Source: Paraspadella gotoi
Taxonomy: Eukaryota > Chaetognatha
Assembly: GCA_051294375.1 (NCBI GenBank)
Contig: CM119268.1
Span: 2,914,184 to 2,978,183, forward strand
Reading direction: 5' to 3'
Length of the DNA stretch: 64,000 nucleotides
The notes under the pieces are model-generated. The model did no database searches. It had not been told where the DNA came from and saw only the letters and a list, made by a program, of their open reading frames with translations. Numbering within the stretch: position 1 is the stretch's first letter; each line of letters opens with the position of its first letter. Made by a program: the position numbers and the translations under genes. Below are positions 1 through 11,978 of the stretch, piece by piece.

Positions 1-894
1 CAAAATTTAATCTTGATGAGATGGCTCAAACAAAGATCCTGGTGACATGATACTTATTTGACACTAGCAGTTAAGCCAGCGGAACAACAGCCAAAACTCC
101 TTGTCACAGGATAGGTAAAAAAATAAGAAACGACTTACCTTTTTGCGCACAACGTCAATTCATTTCATCGCTCACCTCCGTCGCAGATGTTAAACCGTAT
201 CTCGCGAGACACTCCCGGTCGATGGCGACAGATGGCGACAGGTGCCGCCAGAGACGTCGTTTCCATCTCCGTTAAATCGACGACGCGAATCCTCGAGAGT
301 CGAAATCCAATTTGCGATTCGAACGAAGAGAAGAAATTAAAATCAGCGATTAAAGTGACTCGAGGGAATAAAGTGAAGAATAAGTTATTTATTAAATTAG
401 GTTTAAAATTCATTTGGAAAAAAAGTCTAGTAAACCTTGAAAAGAAGATTTGAAGAAAACAAGAAACCCAGACTTTTCTTGAAAGTTTTGCAAGTTTAAC
501 ATTTAAGTTCTGAACAGAAAAAGTTGGCGTGAGTAAAACTGAAGAGTGAGAACGAAGATCACACGTGAAGAAAATTCAAAAAGGGAAGTCACCTTAAAAT
601 TAGAGAGAGATCGGCTAATAATTGTATTATGGCAACGGGAGGATAGCCTGTGACAAGGCTGAGGACGGACAGCAGTGAGGCAGCTTTAAATCTTGCTGCC
701 ACAGTATCGTTGTATAATTCAAAACGAATAGTAGAAGATAATTAAAGTCTATAGCGAATAAAATAATCCATTGACTCATTCATAAATTTCGTCCAAAGGC
801 AAAGACGCTTTGAATTCCGGGTGTGGAGAATCTTAAGGACCGAATACGCGTAATACGTTTGGCGTTGTGCTTTGCTCTCTCTCTCTCTCTCTCT

Positions 895-1019
895 NNNNNN
901 NNNNNNNNNNNNNNNNNNNNNNNNNNNNNNNNNNNNNNNNNNNNNNNNNNNNNNNNNNNNNNNNNNNNNNNNNNNNNNNNNNNNNNNNNNNNNNNNNNNN
1001 NNNNNNNNNNNNNNNNNNN
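895..1019. other. Assembly gap, 125 N, after a CT repeat
   Basis: Run of N that begins directly after a (CT)n tract. It was probably left unresolved because of the repeat. Confidence 0.99.
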
Positions 1020-1477
1020 CCCTTATTGATGACAATCGCTGAGTATTTTCCGGAAAATCTTCAAACGGGAAATGTTTACTAAATTTAAAAACATGCGATT
1101 CATCCAACCAAAAATTTCAAATCCTTATTTTTTTTAATTGACTGCATGAAGTTTTAACATTCACTTTCTCCCCCAATAGTTTTTTCTTTGAATTTAAAAA
1201 AAAATCGATAAAAATGATTAAATTAGAGTGAAACGAATTTAGGTTAAAAAGAAAAGAAGGTTATATGTCGATCGAAGATTAAACTCAACCTTCTTTTCTG
1301 AGAAATCTTTTTTTATTAATTTTTTTCATTTATTTTTTTTTAACTCGAAAAAAAATTTCGTCTGGAGATTTGAGGAGTTAAAAAAAGGGGGAAAAGATTT
1401 TGTCCCGGAAGTACTAGGAACTCGCGAAAAAAAAATAGAGAGCGAGCCGATGAAGGAAAGCTAGCAGAATGCTGTGA

Positions 1478-1646
1478 NNNNNNNNNNNNNNNNNNNNNNN
1501 NNNNNNNNNNNNNNNNNNNNNNNNNNNNNNNNNNNNNNNNNNNNNNNNNNNNNNNNNNNNNNNNNNNNNNNNNNNNNNNNNNNNNNNNNNNNNNNNNNNN
1601 NNNNNNNNNNNNNNNNNNNNNNNNNNNNNNNNNNNNNNNNNNNNNN
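1478..1646. other. Assembly gap, 169 N, before a CT repeat
   Basis: Run of N followed at once by a (TC)n tract. Confidence 0.99.
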
Positions 1647-2402
1647 TCTCTCTCTCTCTCTCTCTCTTTCTCTTTCCATTGTGATATATCTTCCTCCATC
1701 CAACGCGCGACCTCGCTGAATTCCAACAGGTGGATTGAGGTGAACGTGATAAAAAATAAAGACGAAAAAAGAAAAAAAAGAAATAAAAAGTAGAAAAAAA
1801 GTCTTCACTGAAGGCTTGTCGGTTCCTGCTCTTGTAACAGTTATAAAGGCCCTAAAAAGTCGTGGACAAAGTCAGCGACAAGATACTAGCTTATTAAACG
1901 AATTATTATTATTTGTATGGTTTTTAGTTTTACAATATTTTATTTCATAATGGTTTTTTGATTGAAAATTGAAAAAAGTATTTAATTTTTTTAATCGTTT
2001 GAATTTGAATGAACCTCTTCAGTTGTTTTTTTTCTTGATCTTAGGTCTAACCAAAAAATAAGAACTGTCACAAAAATCCGTCAGGAAAAGGGATTAGCGT
2101 CGGGCGAAAATAAAAAAGATATTGAAAAGAAAAAAAAAAGAAAATATTTGGGTTTCCTCAAGAAAGTTTTAAATCTTTCAACTTGAGTCAATAAAAAAAA
2201 AGAAAGAAAATAAAAACCATGGATTTTTTTTCTTTCGCCGACAGATGGCGAAGTGATTTATGGTCGTTTTCAAGTCAAAACGTTTTTCAATTGGTTCTTT
2301 TGTTCTTTTGTTCGTTTAAGTTTATTTGTCATCAAGTTTGTCAGTCTGCCGGTTTCTTCAATCCTTTTTACTGATGACAAACTTCCTCTTTTTTCAGGGT
2401 TT

Positions 2403-2462
2403 TGTTTAATTCTCACTTTCTCTCTTTCTCTCTTTTATTCTTTATTTTTTTCTTTCTTTATT

Positions 2463-2545
<83 letters not shown>

Positions 2546-2558
2546 CTCTTTCTCTATT

Positions 2559-2606
<48 letters not shown>

Positions 2607-2612
2607 TTTTTT
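2403..2612 (+). repeat. (CTTT)n microsatellite in the intron before a Rho exon
   Basis: About 200 bp of near-perfect CTTT tetranucleotide, with two short CTCT interruptions near 2545. It ends about 80 bp before the splice acceptor of the first visible Rho exon and could extend that intron's polypyrimidine tract. Confidence 0.95.
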
Positions 2613-2690
2613 TTCATTCTTTAATTTCCCCTCTCAATCCATCTTGCCTCTTCCCTCCATCACTCAACGCTGAACCCTTTATTTCCCCAG

Positions 2691-3649
2691 GGACACCGAT
2701 GATCCTCGTGGGGACGAAGATGGATTTGCGAGAAGACGAGACGGTCGTCAAGCAATTAGCGGAAATCAATCAGGAGCCAATTTCCTACAATCAGGTTCTT
2801 TTTGTTTGTTTTTTTAAATTCCAATGATGCCACTTTAATCCGGACGTTATCTCTCTTAAAGTTTAAAAGTCAATTTATGCTTTTGAATACATTTATATAT
2901 TTCGATTTATAATATTTTCGGGGCGAATAAAGTAAGTCGAGAACCTTTTTCTAAGTATTAGTAAAATTTTAAACTCACTTTAAACCTTGTTTGAGTTTGC
3001 ACTCTTTTTGCCTTTATGACTTTTTTGTAATAGTTATTAATTGTTAATACTTTTTGTTAGCTCTTTGAAGAAATTTAAAGAGACGTAATTCTGTGTAACT
3101 GTTTCATATTGCACTGAAAAATGATTAACTGACTCATACGCATTAAGTAATATTGACTAAAACTTTGCGTCAACGCATAGTTTTCACTGACAGTTTATTT
3201 TAAAGTAAACAATATTTCATGATGCTCGTGAAACATTAATCGTAAAACTCAAAATTTAGATTAGAAAATCACGAATGTGTTTTTTTAATTTTAATTTTTT
3301 TTGTTTTTTGTTTTTAATTGATTTAATTCGCAATATTTTCGTTAATTTAGATACTATCTGTCAATATTTAGTATTTTTATATTTATTAACAGGCTCTGGC
3401 TCTAAGCAAAGATATCAACGCGAAAAAATACATCGAATGCAGCGCGTTGACAATGAAGAACGTTAATTCGGTAAGTAAAATTATAATATCACGTTTATAA
3501 TAAGTGATTTTAGCCAATTAACTACGAATGAGTATTAATTAATTAATTAATTAATACTTTAGGTTTTCAAGGAGGCGATCCGAGTCGCTCTTCGAATGGA
3601 AGACGTCGAGCCCAATTTGCGCCCGAGATTCTATTGTCGCCTTTTGTGA
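2691..3649 (+). CDS. Rho-family small GTPase (Rac/Cdc42-like), last three exons
   Basis: Three exons, 2691-2794, 3393-3470 and 3563-3649, each with AG before and GT after (the last ends in TGA), encode the C-terminal 88 residues of a Rho GTPase. The first carries the guanine-specificity motif LVGTKMDLRED (family: VGTKxDLR, G4). The second carries IECSALT (family: ECSALT, G5). The third ends in CRLL, a CaaX box of the geranylgeranyl type, so the protein should be membrane-anchored. The first exon starts in phase 1; the other junctions are phase 0. The tail lacks the polybasic run common in Rac and reads RPRFYCRLL. The G1-G3 exons are missing from the window, so the member cannot be named; ECSALT favours Rac/Cdc42 over RhoA (ECSAKT). 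Family assignment is firm. Confidence 0.9.
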
Positions 3650-3915
3650 ATTCTATTAATTCAGTGAATTAAGTGAATTTAGTTAATTCATTGAATCCTA
3701 TGAATCTCCTGAAATTTAGTGAATTAAGTGAATTCCGTTAATTCAGTGAATCCCGTGAAATAGGTGAATTCTATGAATCCCAATGTATTCAGTAAATCAT
3801 GGAATTCAGTGAATTAAGTGAATTTAGTGAATTCATTGAATCTCGTGCTTTCCGTCATTTAAGTGAATCCTGTGAATTGAGTGATGCTTCTCGCGAACTC
3901 CGTGATTCTTTTCGC
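3650..3915 (+). repeat. Degenerate TGAATT-type short tandem repeat in the Rho 3' UTR
   Basis: From just after the Rho stop codon the sequence is a run of roughly 9-10 bp units of the type AGTGAATTC, with variants such as AATCCTGTG. It is probably transcribed as 3' UTR. Confidence 0.8.
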
Positions 3916-3974
3916 TGTGATTTTGTTTTCAAATTCGCAAATTTCTTTCTACAAATTAATCGAAACTTCTTTCA

Positions 3975-3980
3975 AATAAA
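3975..3980 (+). terminator. Candidate poly(A) signal of the Rho gene
   Basis: AATAAA about 330 bp after the stop codon, the first good match downstream of the satellite-like UTR. No transcript evidence is available. Confidence 0.45.
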
Positions 3981-4194
3981 TTATTTTTTTGGTGATGATA
4001 AAATTTAGGATGTATTTAATTGGTTGATTTATTAAAAAAAGCTATCCATATAATATTTAGCTAAAAAAATTAGTCATTATCTACAGTTTTAGTTTGGTCG
4101 ACCTAGTTAACGTTCTTAAAACGAAGTTGGAAACTACGTATGTAATTATTTAGTTAAAAAAATAAATTTTTACAATACCCCAATCTGTCGAACG

Positions 4195-4934
4195 TAAAAA
4201 CATCGATGCAGCGCTTTGACAATGAAGACGTTAATTCGGTAAGTAAATTATAATATCACGTATAATAATGATTTTAGCCAATTAAATACGATGAGATTAA
4301 TTAATTTAATTAATACTTTAGGTTTTCAAGGAGCGATCCGAGTCGCACTTCGAATGGAAGACGTCAGCCCAATTTGCCCCGAGATTCTATTGTCGCCTTT
4401 GTGAATTCTATTAATTCAGTGAATTAAGTGAATTAGTTAATTCATTAATCTATGAATCTCCTGAATTTAGTGAATTAAGTGAATTCCGTTATTCAGTGAA
4501 TCCCGTGAAATAGGTGAATTCTATGAATCCCAATGTATTCAGTAATCATGGAATTCAGTGAATTAAGTGAATTTAGTGAATTCATTGAATCTCGTCTTTT
4601 CCGTCATTTAAGTGAATCCTGTGAATTGGTGATGCTTCTCGCGACTCAGTGATTCTTTTTTCGCTGTGATTTGTTTTCAATTCGCAAATTTCTTCTCAAT
4701 TAATCGAAACTTTTTCAAATAAATTATTTTTTTTGGTGATGATAAAATTTACGATGTATTAATGGTTGATTTATTAAAAAAAGCTATCCATATAATATTT
4801 AGCTAAAAAATTGGTCATTATCTACAGTTTTAGTTTTGTCGACCTAGTTTACGTTCTTAAAACGAAGTTGGAAACTACGTTGTAATTATTTAGTAAAAAA
4901 ATAAATTTTTACATACCCCAATCTGTCGAACGTC
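4195..4934 (+). other. Noisy tandem copy of the Rho 3' end (probable assembly duplication)
   Basis: This block repeats 3423-4194 almost base for base but with many single-base deletions, mostly in homopolymers. It includes broken copies of the last two Rho exons near 4197-4243 and 4322-4402, both frameshifted. The pattern matches raw long-read error better than evolution, so I do not call it a paralogue. Confidence 0.8.
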
Positions 4935-5019
4935 GGCGTCGCGGTCAGTGGCCCTTGCTTAATTCGTATTGATTCGTGCTGGTCGATTTGCTTTCTCTCT
5001 CTCTCTCCCTCTCTCCTCT

Positions 5020-5044
5020 NNNNNNNNNNNNNNNNNNNNNNNNN
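5020..5044. other. Assembly gap of 25 N
   Basis: Exactly 25 N inside a CT tract, a default-size gap close to the duplicated Rho block. Confidence 0.99.
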
Positions 5045-5990
5045 CTCTCTCTCTCTCGACAATAATTGTATTGACTCTAAATTCCAAAACAAATAACCAA
5101 GGCGAAATTGAAAAGCGACGAGTCTTTCGGTCGGTCGGTCTGCCTTTCATGTTTTTATTGAGAAGAAGAATCGAGAGTTGGATTTGGCGGAGGCGAATTA
5201 AAGATTATGTGGCTACTGGCTAATAAGAATAAGTATTTCTCAATAAAATTTTAAATTAGTATAATTTAAATAAAACAAAAAGTCACTAAGCATTATTGTA
5301 AAAAAAAAATACAGTAGATTATCTGTAGTCTTTAAATAATTTTACAAAATGATGAGGAAGTTTTAAATGAATTTTGTTTCTTTTATAATATAAAAGAAAT
5401 AAAATTCATTTAAAAAAAAATATAAATGATATTTTTGTTAAAAAAACAAAAAACAAAACGACCAACGTCAGAGGTCGTGTTCCCGAAACGNNNNNNNNNN
5501 NNNNNNNNNNNNNNNNNNNNNNNNNNNNNNNNNNNNNNNNNNNNNNNNNNNNNNNNNNNNNNNNNNNNNNNNNNNNNNNNNNNNNNNNNNNNNNNNNNNN
5601 NNNNNNNNNNNNNNNNNNNNNNNNNNNNNNNNNNNNNNNNNNNNNNNNNNNNNNNNNNNNNNNNNNNNTATTAGCTTCATATTTTTTTTTAATCTCCAAA
5701 TTCCAGTGTATGTGTTCTGGCCGAGACGACAACAAAAACAGCAGCAACAATACCAACAACATAAAACAACAACAACGACGACGAGTAATACAAGTTTCCT
5801 TTGTCATTGAATGGAAGCGAATTGGGTCAGGGAGGTGAATGTTGGAGAGGATGCCAAACAGGGTGAGGTATGGGTAAGTCCCGAATTCTTCGAGGTGACG
5901 TGACGAAGACGATGATGACGACGACGAAGACGACGACGACGAATATAATCACGACAAAGAAAACGCTGATGGCATACGCGAGATGGGAAA

Positions 5991-6022
<32 letters not shown>

Positions 6023-6300
6023 AACGACGACGAAAATTGCACCTACGAAGTTGACTTGAGAATAAAAATAACCAAATCGACGCTACTATCATTTTCTCCG
6101 CGAGAATGACTGAACTTCAGCAAAGACAACCACATTCTCGACAACAACGACAACAGCGACAACAGCGACAACAGCGACAACAGCGACAACAGCGACCGAT
6201 CCAGATGCAGATATGAAAAAAAAATGACAATATCATTTTGCATCTCAGTCGAGACATGAATCGGCGATTATATGTTTTGACTTTTTGAGTTGAGTCTTTC
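5045..6300. other. Gene-poor stretch with GAC/CAA repeats and a gap at 5491-5668
   Basis: AT-rich DNA, a 178-N gap, then (CAA)n at about 5730-5775, (GAC/GAT)n at 5905-6040 and a CGACAA/CAGCGA hexanucleotide-like run at 6137-6196. Open frames here are artefacts of trinucleotide repeats. I see no gene. Confidence 0.6.
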
Positions 6301-6304
6301 GAAA

Positions 6305-6665
6305 AAGTCAAAGTGGACGAAGAAAAAGAAGGGAAGGGATTAGGAAGGAAAGAAGATAAGGATGACATCGAGCCGGAAAAGATGAAAAAAAAAGAAGATA
6401 AAATGGCGGACAAATAATGGAGGAAAGGGATGAAAGAAAGGAAAGGGAGGAAAGGGAGGAAGAAATGAAAAAGGAGTAAAGGGAGGAAAGGGAGGAAGAA
6501 AAGGAAAGGGATGAAAAGGAGGAAAGGGAGGAAAGATATGAAAGAAAGGAAAGGAAGGAAAGGGAGGAAAGAAAGAAACGGGAGTAAAGGGAAGAAAATG
6601 ACGAAAGAAAGAAAAGGAGTAAATAGAGGAAGGAAAGGAAAAGAAGTAAAGGGAGGAAAGAAAAA
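6305..6665 (+). repeat. Long polypurine tract (GGGAGGAAA-type)
   Basis: About 350 bp made almost wholly of G and A on the + strand, built from degenerate units such as GGGAGGAAA and AAGGAAAGG. Such tracts can adopt triplex (H-DNA) structure. The polypyrimidine reading on the other strand gives Ser/Phe/Leu-rich open frames that are not genes. Confidence 0.85.
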
Positions 6666-6915
6666 AAAAACACGCCAAATTACGAAAGAGAAAATATTTT
6701 TTCAGACGAAAACTTTTTCCTGACAAAACAGACGATAAAGGACAAGGAAAAAAAAACAAACAAACAACGGAGAGAAGAAACGGTTGGTTCCAAGAAAAAA
6801 AGCTTGTTGACGATGGTTCCAAGCAAAAAAGCTTGTTGATGATGGATCTTTCTCGGCCCTCGGGGTCTTTTGGCAACGAAGACTGTCGACGACCTCGGAA
6901 AGGAAGACGACGACG

Positions 6916-7583
6916 NNNNNNNNNNNNNNNNNNNNNNNNNNNNNNNNNNNNNNNNNNNNNNNNNNNNNNNNNNNNNNNNNNNNNNNNNNNNNNNNNNNNN
7001 NNNNNNNNNNNNNNNNNNNNNNNNNNNNNNNNNNNNNNNNNNNNNNNNNNNNNNNNNNNNNNNNNNNNNNNNNNNNNNNNNNNNNNNNNNNNNNNNNNNN
7101 NNNNNNNNNNNNNNNNNNNNNNNNNNNNNNNNNNNNNNNNNNNNNNNNNNNNNNNNNNNNNNNNNNNNNNNNNNNNNNNNNNNNNNNNNNNNNNNNNNNN
7201 NNNNNNNNNNNNNNNNNNNNNNNNNNNNNNNNNNNNNNNNNNNNNNNNNNNNNNNNNNNNNNNNNNNNNNNNNNNNNNNNNNNNNNNNNNNNNNNNNNNN
7301 NNNNNNNNNNNNNNNNNNNNNNNNNNNNNNNNNNNNNNNNNNNNNNNNNNNNNNNNNNNNNNNNNNNNNNNNNNNNNNNNNNNNNNNNNNNNNNNNNNNN
7401 NNNNNNNNNNNNNNNNNNNNNNNNNNNNNNNNNNNNNNNNNNNNNNNNNNNNNNNNNNNNNNNNNNNNNNNNNNNNNNNNNNNNNNNNNNNNNNNNNNNN
7501 NNNNNNNNNNNNNNNNNNNNNNNNNNNNNNNNNNNNNNNNNNNNNNNNNNNNNNNNNNNNNNNNNNNNNNNNNNNNNNNNNNN
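6916..7583. other. Assembly gap, 668 N
   Basis: Long N run entered from a GAC repeat. Confidence 0.99.
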
Positions 7584-7640
7584 AAAAAAAAATCACGAAC
7601 GACGAAAACAATGACAACGACGTCAACATTAACGAGAAAA

Positions 7641-7818
7641 ACGAGGATGACAAAGCTGAGGAATTATAATAATAATGACAGAGACGATGATGACAAAACA
7701 ACCAGGATGACAAATCTGAGGATTTATTATAACAATGACAGAGACGATGATGACAAAACAACCAGGATGACAAACCTGAGGATTTATGATAACAATGACA
7801 GAGACGATGATGACAAAA
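7641..7818 (+). repeat. 60-bp tandem repeat containing GATGATGACAAAAC
   Basis: Units at 7681-7740 and 7741-7800 differ at only a few bases, with partial units on both sides. The unit is 20 codons long, so one frame stays open with a 20-residue period (LRIYYNNDRDDDDK-like). Related GATGATGACAAAAC words recur at 49.3-49.6 kb. No start, splice or homology evidence supports a gene. Confidence 0.85.
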
Positions 7819-8076
7819 ATGATGACGAAGGAGATTTAATTTGACAAATACGATGAGGTAGATTGATTACTTAAGTTCATTGTGAAAAAAAAGAATATAC
7901 TCAAATATTTAACATCGGCGTATCTCTCCAAACTATCATCTTGGTTGGTCAACCAAGGATCGTTATTTTTTATGATATTCAATTAGGTTTTCATTACAGA
8001 CGAAGAAGAAAAGAGAGAGAAAAAAAAAGCGTCTTTGCTTGAGAATATCATCAAAAAATCCATTAAGGTAGAAAGA

Positions 8077-8113
<37 letters not shown>

Positions 8114-8114
<1 letters not shown>

Positions 8115-10490
8115 ACGGTCCCTGCTGCGACGCCAAGCAACCGGCAAACAAGACCCTGCCGGTAACTGCCTGGGCCGACGCATCCTACAATCTCGTCGTC
8201 GATTGTTTGGTGAGAATAGTTTGTTATTCTACTCAGATGGCGCTGATTATCCGACAATAGCCGGAACAGGTCGTCAAACGGAAAAATGACGGACGTTGAT
8301 GGGATTCGACGTCAATCTTCCTAGAGTCGGTTTGAGGGGACGATAATGGTCGGGTTGGACGCAACGTAGTCGTGTCGTCGGGATGGTTTGCAGCTGAAGA
8401 AGGTTGGGCGTTAAGTCCCGATTCCTTCTGCATCGTCTATCAACCGTGCTGCGGCGGATACGGAGCGCCTGTCGACGAGATGCTTTCAAACCGATAAACA
8501 ACGTGTCGACAATTTTTAATTGGCCCGCGATATCGAGCTGACGGCAAATGTCCGGATGTTGCTGAGGCGATCGAGGAGCTCCGACAAAGCTCCAACGCCT
8601 CGTCATTCCATCTACCTTTGTTTACGTGGAACGGACGACCTTCACAAATTGCCTTTAATGCGAATCTATCCGCAGTTGGCCTCACGCATGATTTTTTTTT
8701 TATTTTTTTTTTTTTTTTTTTTTTTTATTTTTTTTTTTTTTTTATTTTTATTTTTTTTTTTTTTTTTTTTTTTCTTTTTTTTTCTTCCGTCGGGGCGGCT
8801 TTGCGCGATCGGTACGAAGATCGCGTTGAGCTCCACCACCTGGTCGACGTTGAGTTGCGTAGGAAGACGTTGCATTCCGCTGAAAGGGTCTGAAACTCGT
8901 CGGGAATAGAGTTCATTTCCGCCGTGAAAAGAGGTTGTTCGATATCAATCGGATGGCTAAGTTTGGGACGAGGGTTTCGCCGTCGTGTCTTGAAGCATTC
9001 GATTATACCTCTCTTTCGCGGCAACTAAGCGAGGCAAACCATATAGTCTTACCAAAACGAACGCGACGTCAAACAAAAAACGCCGAAAGGGGAGTTGCCA
9101 TGAAAAGGCTTGTCGGATGGCGAGCTTCCCTCGCGCATTTTTGATTGCTTGGCGCGCATTAACTTCTTCCCAATTCCTAAATTCGTCGCCGGCGATGGCA
9201 TAAAAAGACGGCGTTGAAGTCGAAGGAAGGCATTCCGCGAATTCGGTGGCAGCCAAAAAAACGCAAAGACGAAAGAAAATAACAAGTCGAAAACCAAGGA
9301 CTTCAATCTCACTAGCCAGTTTCGAGAAGGAAGCCGATGACGAAGTTTCCGACAAAGTATCATCAGAAGACGATGACGGCGTCGTCGCTAGTCCGAGGAT
9401 CCCTAATTCGCAATGAAGGCAGTCCCGAAGGCGCCACCGGATCCTTACGTCCCGTCGAAGGCGTTTGCAAGGGGGAAAAACTTCTCCGATAGAATGGAAA
9501 AGTCGACTCGTTTCGACACCTAGAGATCGCGCAGGTGGAGTCTTCTTCCCCAACGATCCGAGTATACCGTTGAGGTTTAAGAGAGCCTTCGACTAAGCAC
9601 TTGATGCCGAGTGTTGCCGTCAAACGAAGACTTCTAATATAATTTGGAACTAAGTTCGGTAGAAGTGGCTTGTCTTTTGAATTCTAACTGACTGGAACTT
9701 AATTCTGCGCATTTGAAGACCAAGATGGAGTGGGTATCAAATTGGCGCAAGAAGAGACGATGGCGCCGGTCAAAACGCCCTGTGAAGATACGACGACAGG
9801 AGTTCGGTAGATGACGTCGGCTAAGGCGAAAAAGGACCGACGATATCTACGAACCCAGGACGTTAGACGAAATCGTCGTAGTTGTAAGATCGGTAAAAGG
9901 GTAGGCTTGGTAGTCTTTGATAGGAGGAGTCTGAAGTGAACAGTCTTTTAGTAGGGTTAGAAGTCCTGGGGCAAAGAATAACAAAACATTAAGTACAAAC
10001 TCAGGCAACTATATATAATTTAAAGGATGTCTTTCTACTTGTTTCTGAAGCCAATCAATATACAAAGAGATGCTTCTCTCATAGAAAAGTCCAGCCAAAA
10101 CCAGCGATCACGAAAAAAAATTAAGATTCCGAGATAATCTGATAAGAGTTTCTATGCTTCTGAAGAACTAAAAGACCCAGTGACAACTTTGAGATCTAAG
10201 ATGCACGTTGATAAGAATTCGAATATAGAATCTTATCGAAATCTACGAAATCACGGGGGCACCAATCAGAATCAGCTGTACAGCTGCCCCTTCGGCAATC
10301 TGGTACTTAAGTAGAAACAAAGAAAGAAGCCTAAAGATTGTCGTGTCGATCGCTAGAACGGTGGCATTTTCGATGTCAGTAAATAAGAAGGCAAAAGAGC
10401 AACGGGGAAAAGGCAGAGGAAGCTGGATTTTACTCGAATATTAGAGATAGTTATTTCGTAACTATAAATTATGAGCAGAAATAAATCAAA
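8114..10490. other. GC-richer block, possible decayed mobile element; interrupted frames only
   Basis: Between the (CT)n at 8081-8113 and the next CT tract the base composition rises. Several protein-like but interrupted frames lie on the minus strand: 8440-8685 and 8233-8433 share a frame separated by stops, and 8957-9553 is open for 198 codons. A + strand Ser/Asp-rich fragment lies near 9200-9415. A T-rich run at 8692-8783, interrupted by single A residues, would be a poly(A)-like tail on the minus strand. I recognise no reverse transcriptase, integrase or transposase motif. A degenerated retroelement is only a guess. Confidence 0.3.
8692..8783 (-). repeat. Poly(T) run, read as poly(A) on the minus strand
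   Basis: About 90 bases of T with a few A and C interruptions. It splits the GC-richer block and could mark the 3' end of a retroposed sequence on the minus strand. Confidence 0.8.
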
Positions 10491-10500
10491 TCAAATCAAT

Positions 10501-11229
10501 CTCTCTTCTTTCTCTATCTCTCTCTCGTTCTCTCTTTCCTCTCTCTCTCTCTCTCTTCTCTCTTCTCAGGGACAGACATTCGCGCACGCCCACATCCGGG
10601 TTACGTTCTGAGGACAATCATGAAGATACGAGGGGAAGAAATCGGGGTTTTTTCCGTGTGAGTAAAGCGATGGGGGAAGCGACTTACCAGGACTTGTGAT
10701 TCGGAACTCACCTTTCGTCGCCGTTTCGCATCATCGCTAGTCGCTAACTAGTCAATAAAATTAAGGATTAGGACGGACAATGAGGTCTCATTGCCCCCGC
10801 GGCGTCTCCGATACAATCGACCAATCAATCATTCAATCAATCAATCAAAATCGTTATTCGCTCATAATTCATAATCAGCAGTAAAATAAACGAATATTAA
10901 AATCTCTCTCTTTCTCTCTCATCTCTCTAGATCTCTCTTTCTATCTCTCTCATCAAGGGGTCAGAACATTCGCGCACGTCCCACATCCGGGTTAAACGTA
11001 CTTGAGTGTCATCAAAATATGAAGATCGAGGGAAGAAAATCGGTTTTTTTCGTGTGAGTAAAGCCGAGGGAAGCGACTTACCAGGAACTTTTGATTCGAA
11101 ACTCACCTTTCGTCGCCTTCGCATNNNNNNNNNNNNNNNNNNNNNNNNNCATCGCTGTCTCTACTATCAATAAAATTAGGATTAGGACGGACAATGAGGT
11201 CTCATTGCCCCCGCGTCTCCGATCAATCG

Positions 11230-11260
<31 letters not shown>

Positions 11261-11302
11261 GTTTCGCTCATAATCATAATCAGCGTAAATAAACGAAATA
11301 TT

Positions 11303-11340
<38 letters not shown>

Positions 11341-11690
11341 ATCTCTCTTTCTATCTCTCTCATCAAGGGGTCAGAACATTCGCGCACGTCCCACATCCGG
11401 GTTAAACGTACTTGAGTGTCATCAAAATATGAAGATCGAGGGAAGAAAATCGGTTTTTTTCGTGTGAGTAAAGCCGAGGGAAGCGACTTACCAGGAACTT
11501 TTGATTCGAAACTCACCTTTCGTCGCCTTCGCATCATCGCTGTCCTCTACTATCAATAAAATTAGTGATAAGGACGGGTACAATGAGGTCTCATTGCCCC
11601 GCGCTCTCCCGATCAATCGACCAATCAATCAATCAAATCAATCAATCGTTTGCGCTGCAATAATCATAACAGCGTATAAACGAAATATTA

Positions 11691-11727
<37 letters not shown>

Positions 11728-11750
11728 TCTCTCTCTCTCTCTCACTTTTC
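10501..11750. repeat. Three copies of a roughly 410-bp CT-flanked segment
   Basis: The segment beginning after CT repeats with words such as ACATTCGCGCACG and CCACATCCGGGTT occurs at about 10562-10890, 10927-11336 and 11337-11750. The second and third are near identical with a period of about 410 bp; the first has scattered indels. A 25-N gap (11125-11149) sits inside the second. This looks like overlapping contig ends placed side by side rather than a true satellite. Confidence 0.75.
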
Positions 11751-11901
11751 TCTCTCTCTCTCTCTCTCTACACTTCAAAACGAAAAGATAAAACGGATCG
11801 GCTCGCGACGACCACGAACTATAATCACTTTTTTTCAAATATTATTTTTTTTCTTTGGTAGATAACTCGATGACACTTTTGAAAACTGATTATCTTCTCT
11901 C

Positions 11902-11941
<40 letters not shown>

Positions 11942-11978
11942 GTCTCGTCTCCCGCTCTCTTAGAAGAGAAGAGAGAGA

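Larger units (their letters stand above)
1..2690. other. Non-coding flank or intron upstream of the Rho exons
   Basis: I see no supportable coding exon here. The nucleotide-binding exons expected for a Rho GTPase (P-loop, switch I, switch II) are not visible, so they lie upstream of the window or in the gaps. The stretch holds two CT-repeat-flanked gaps, AT-rich sequence and a long CTTT tract. A short piece at about 1862-1905 resembles a dispersed repeat found again near 15.9 and 33.7 kb. Confidence 0.6.

Noticed and set aside
7641-7818. CRISPR-like array
   Set aside because: The 60-bp units are contiguous with no variable spacers, and the genome is animal.
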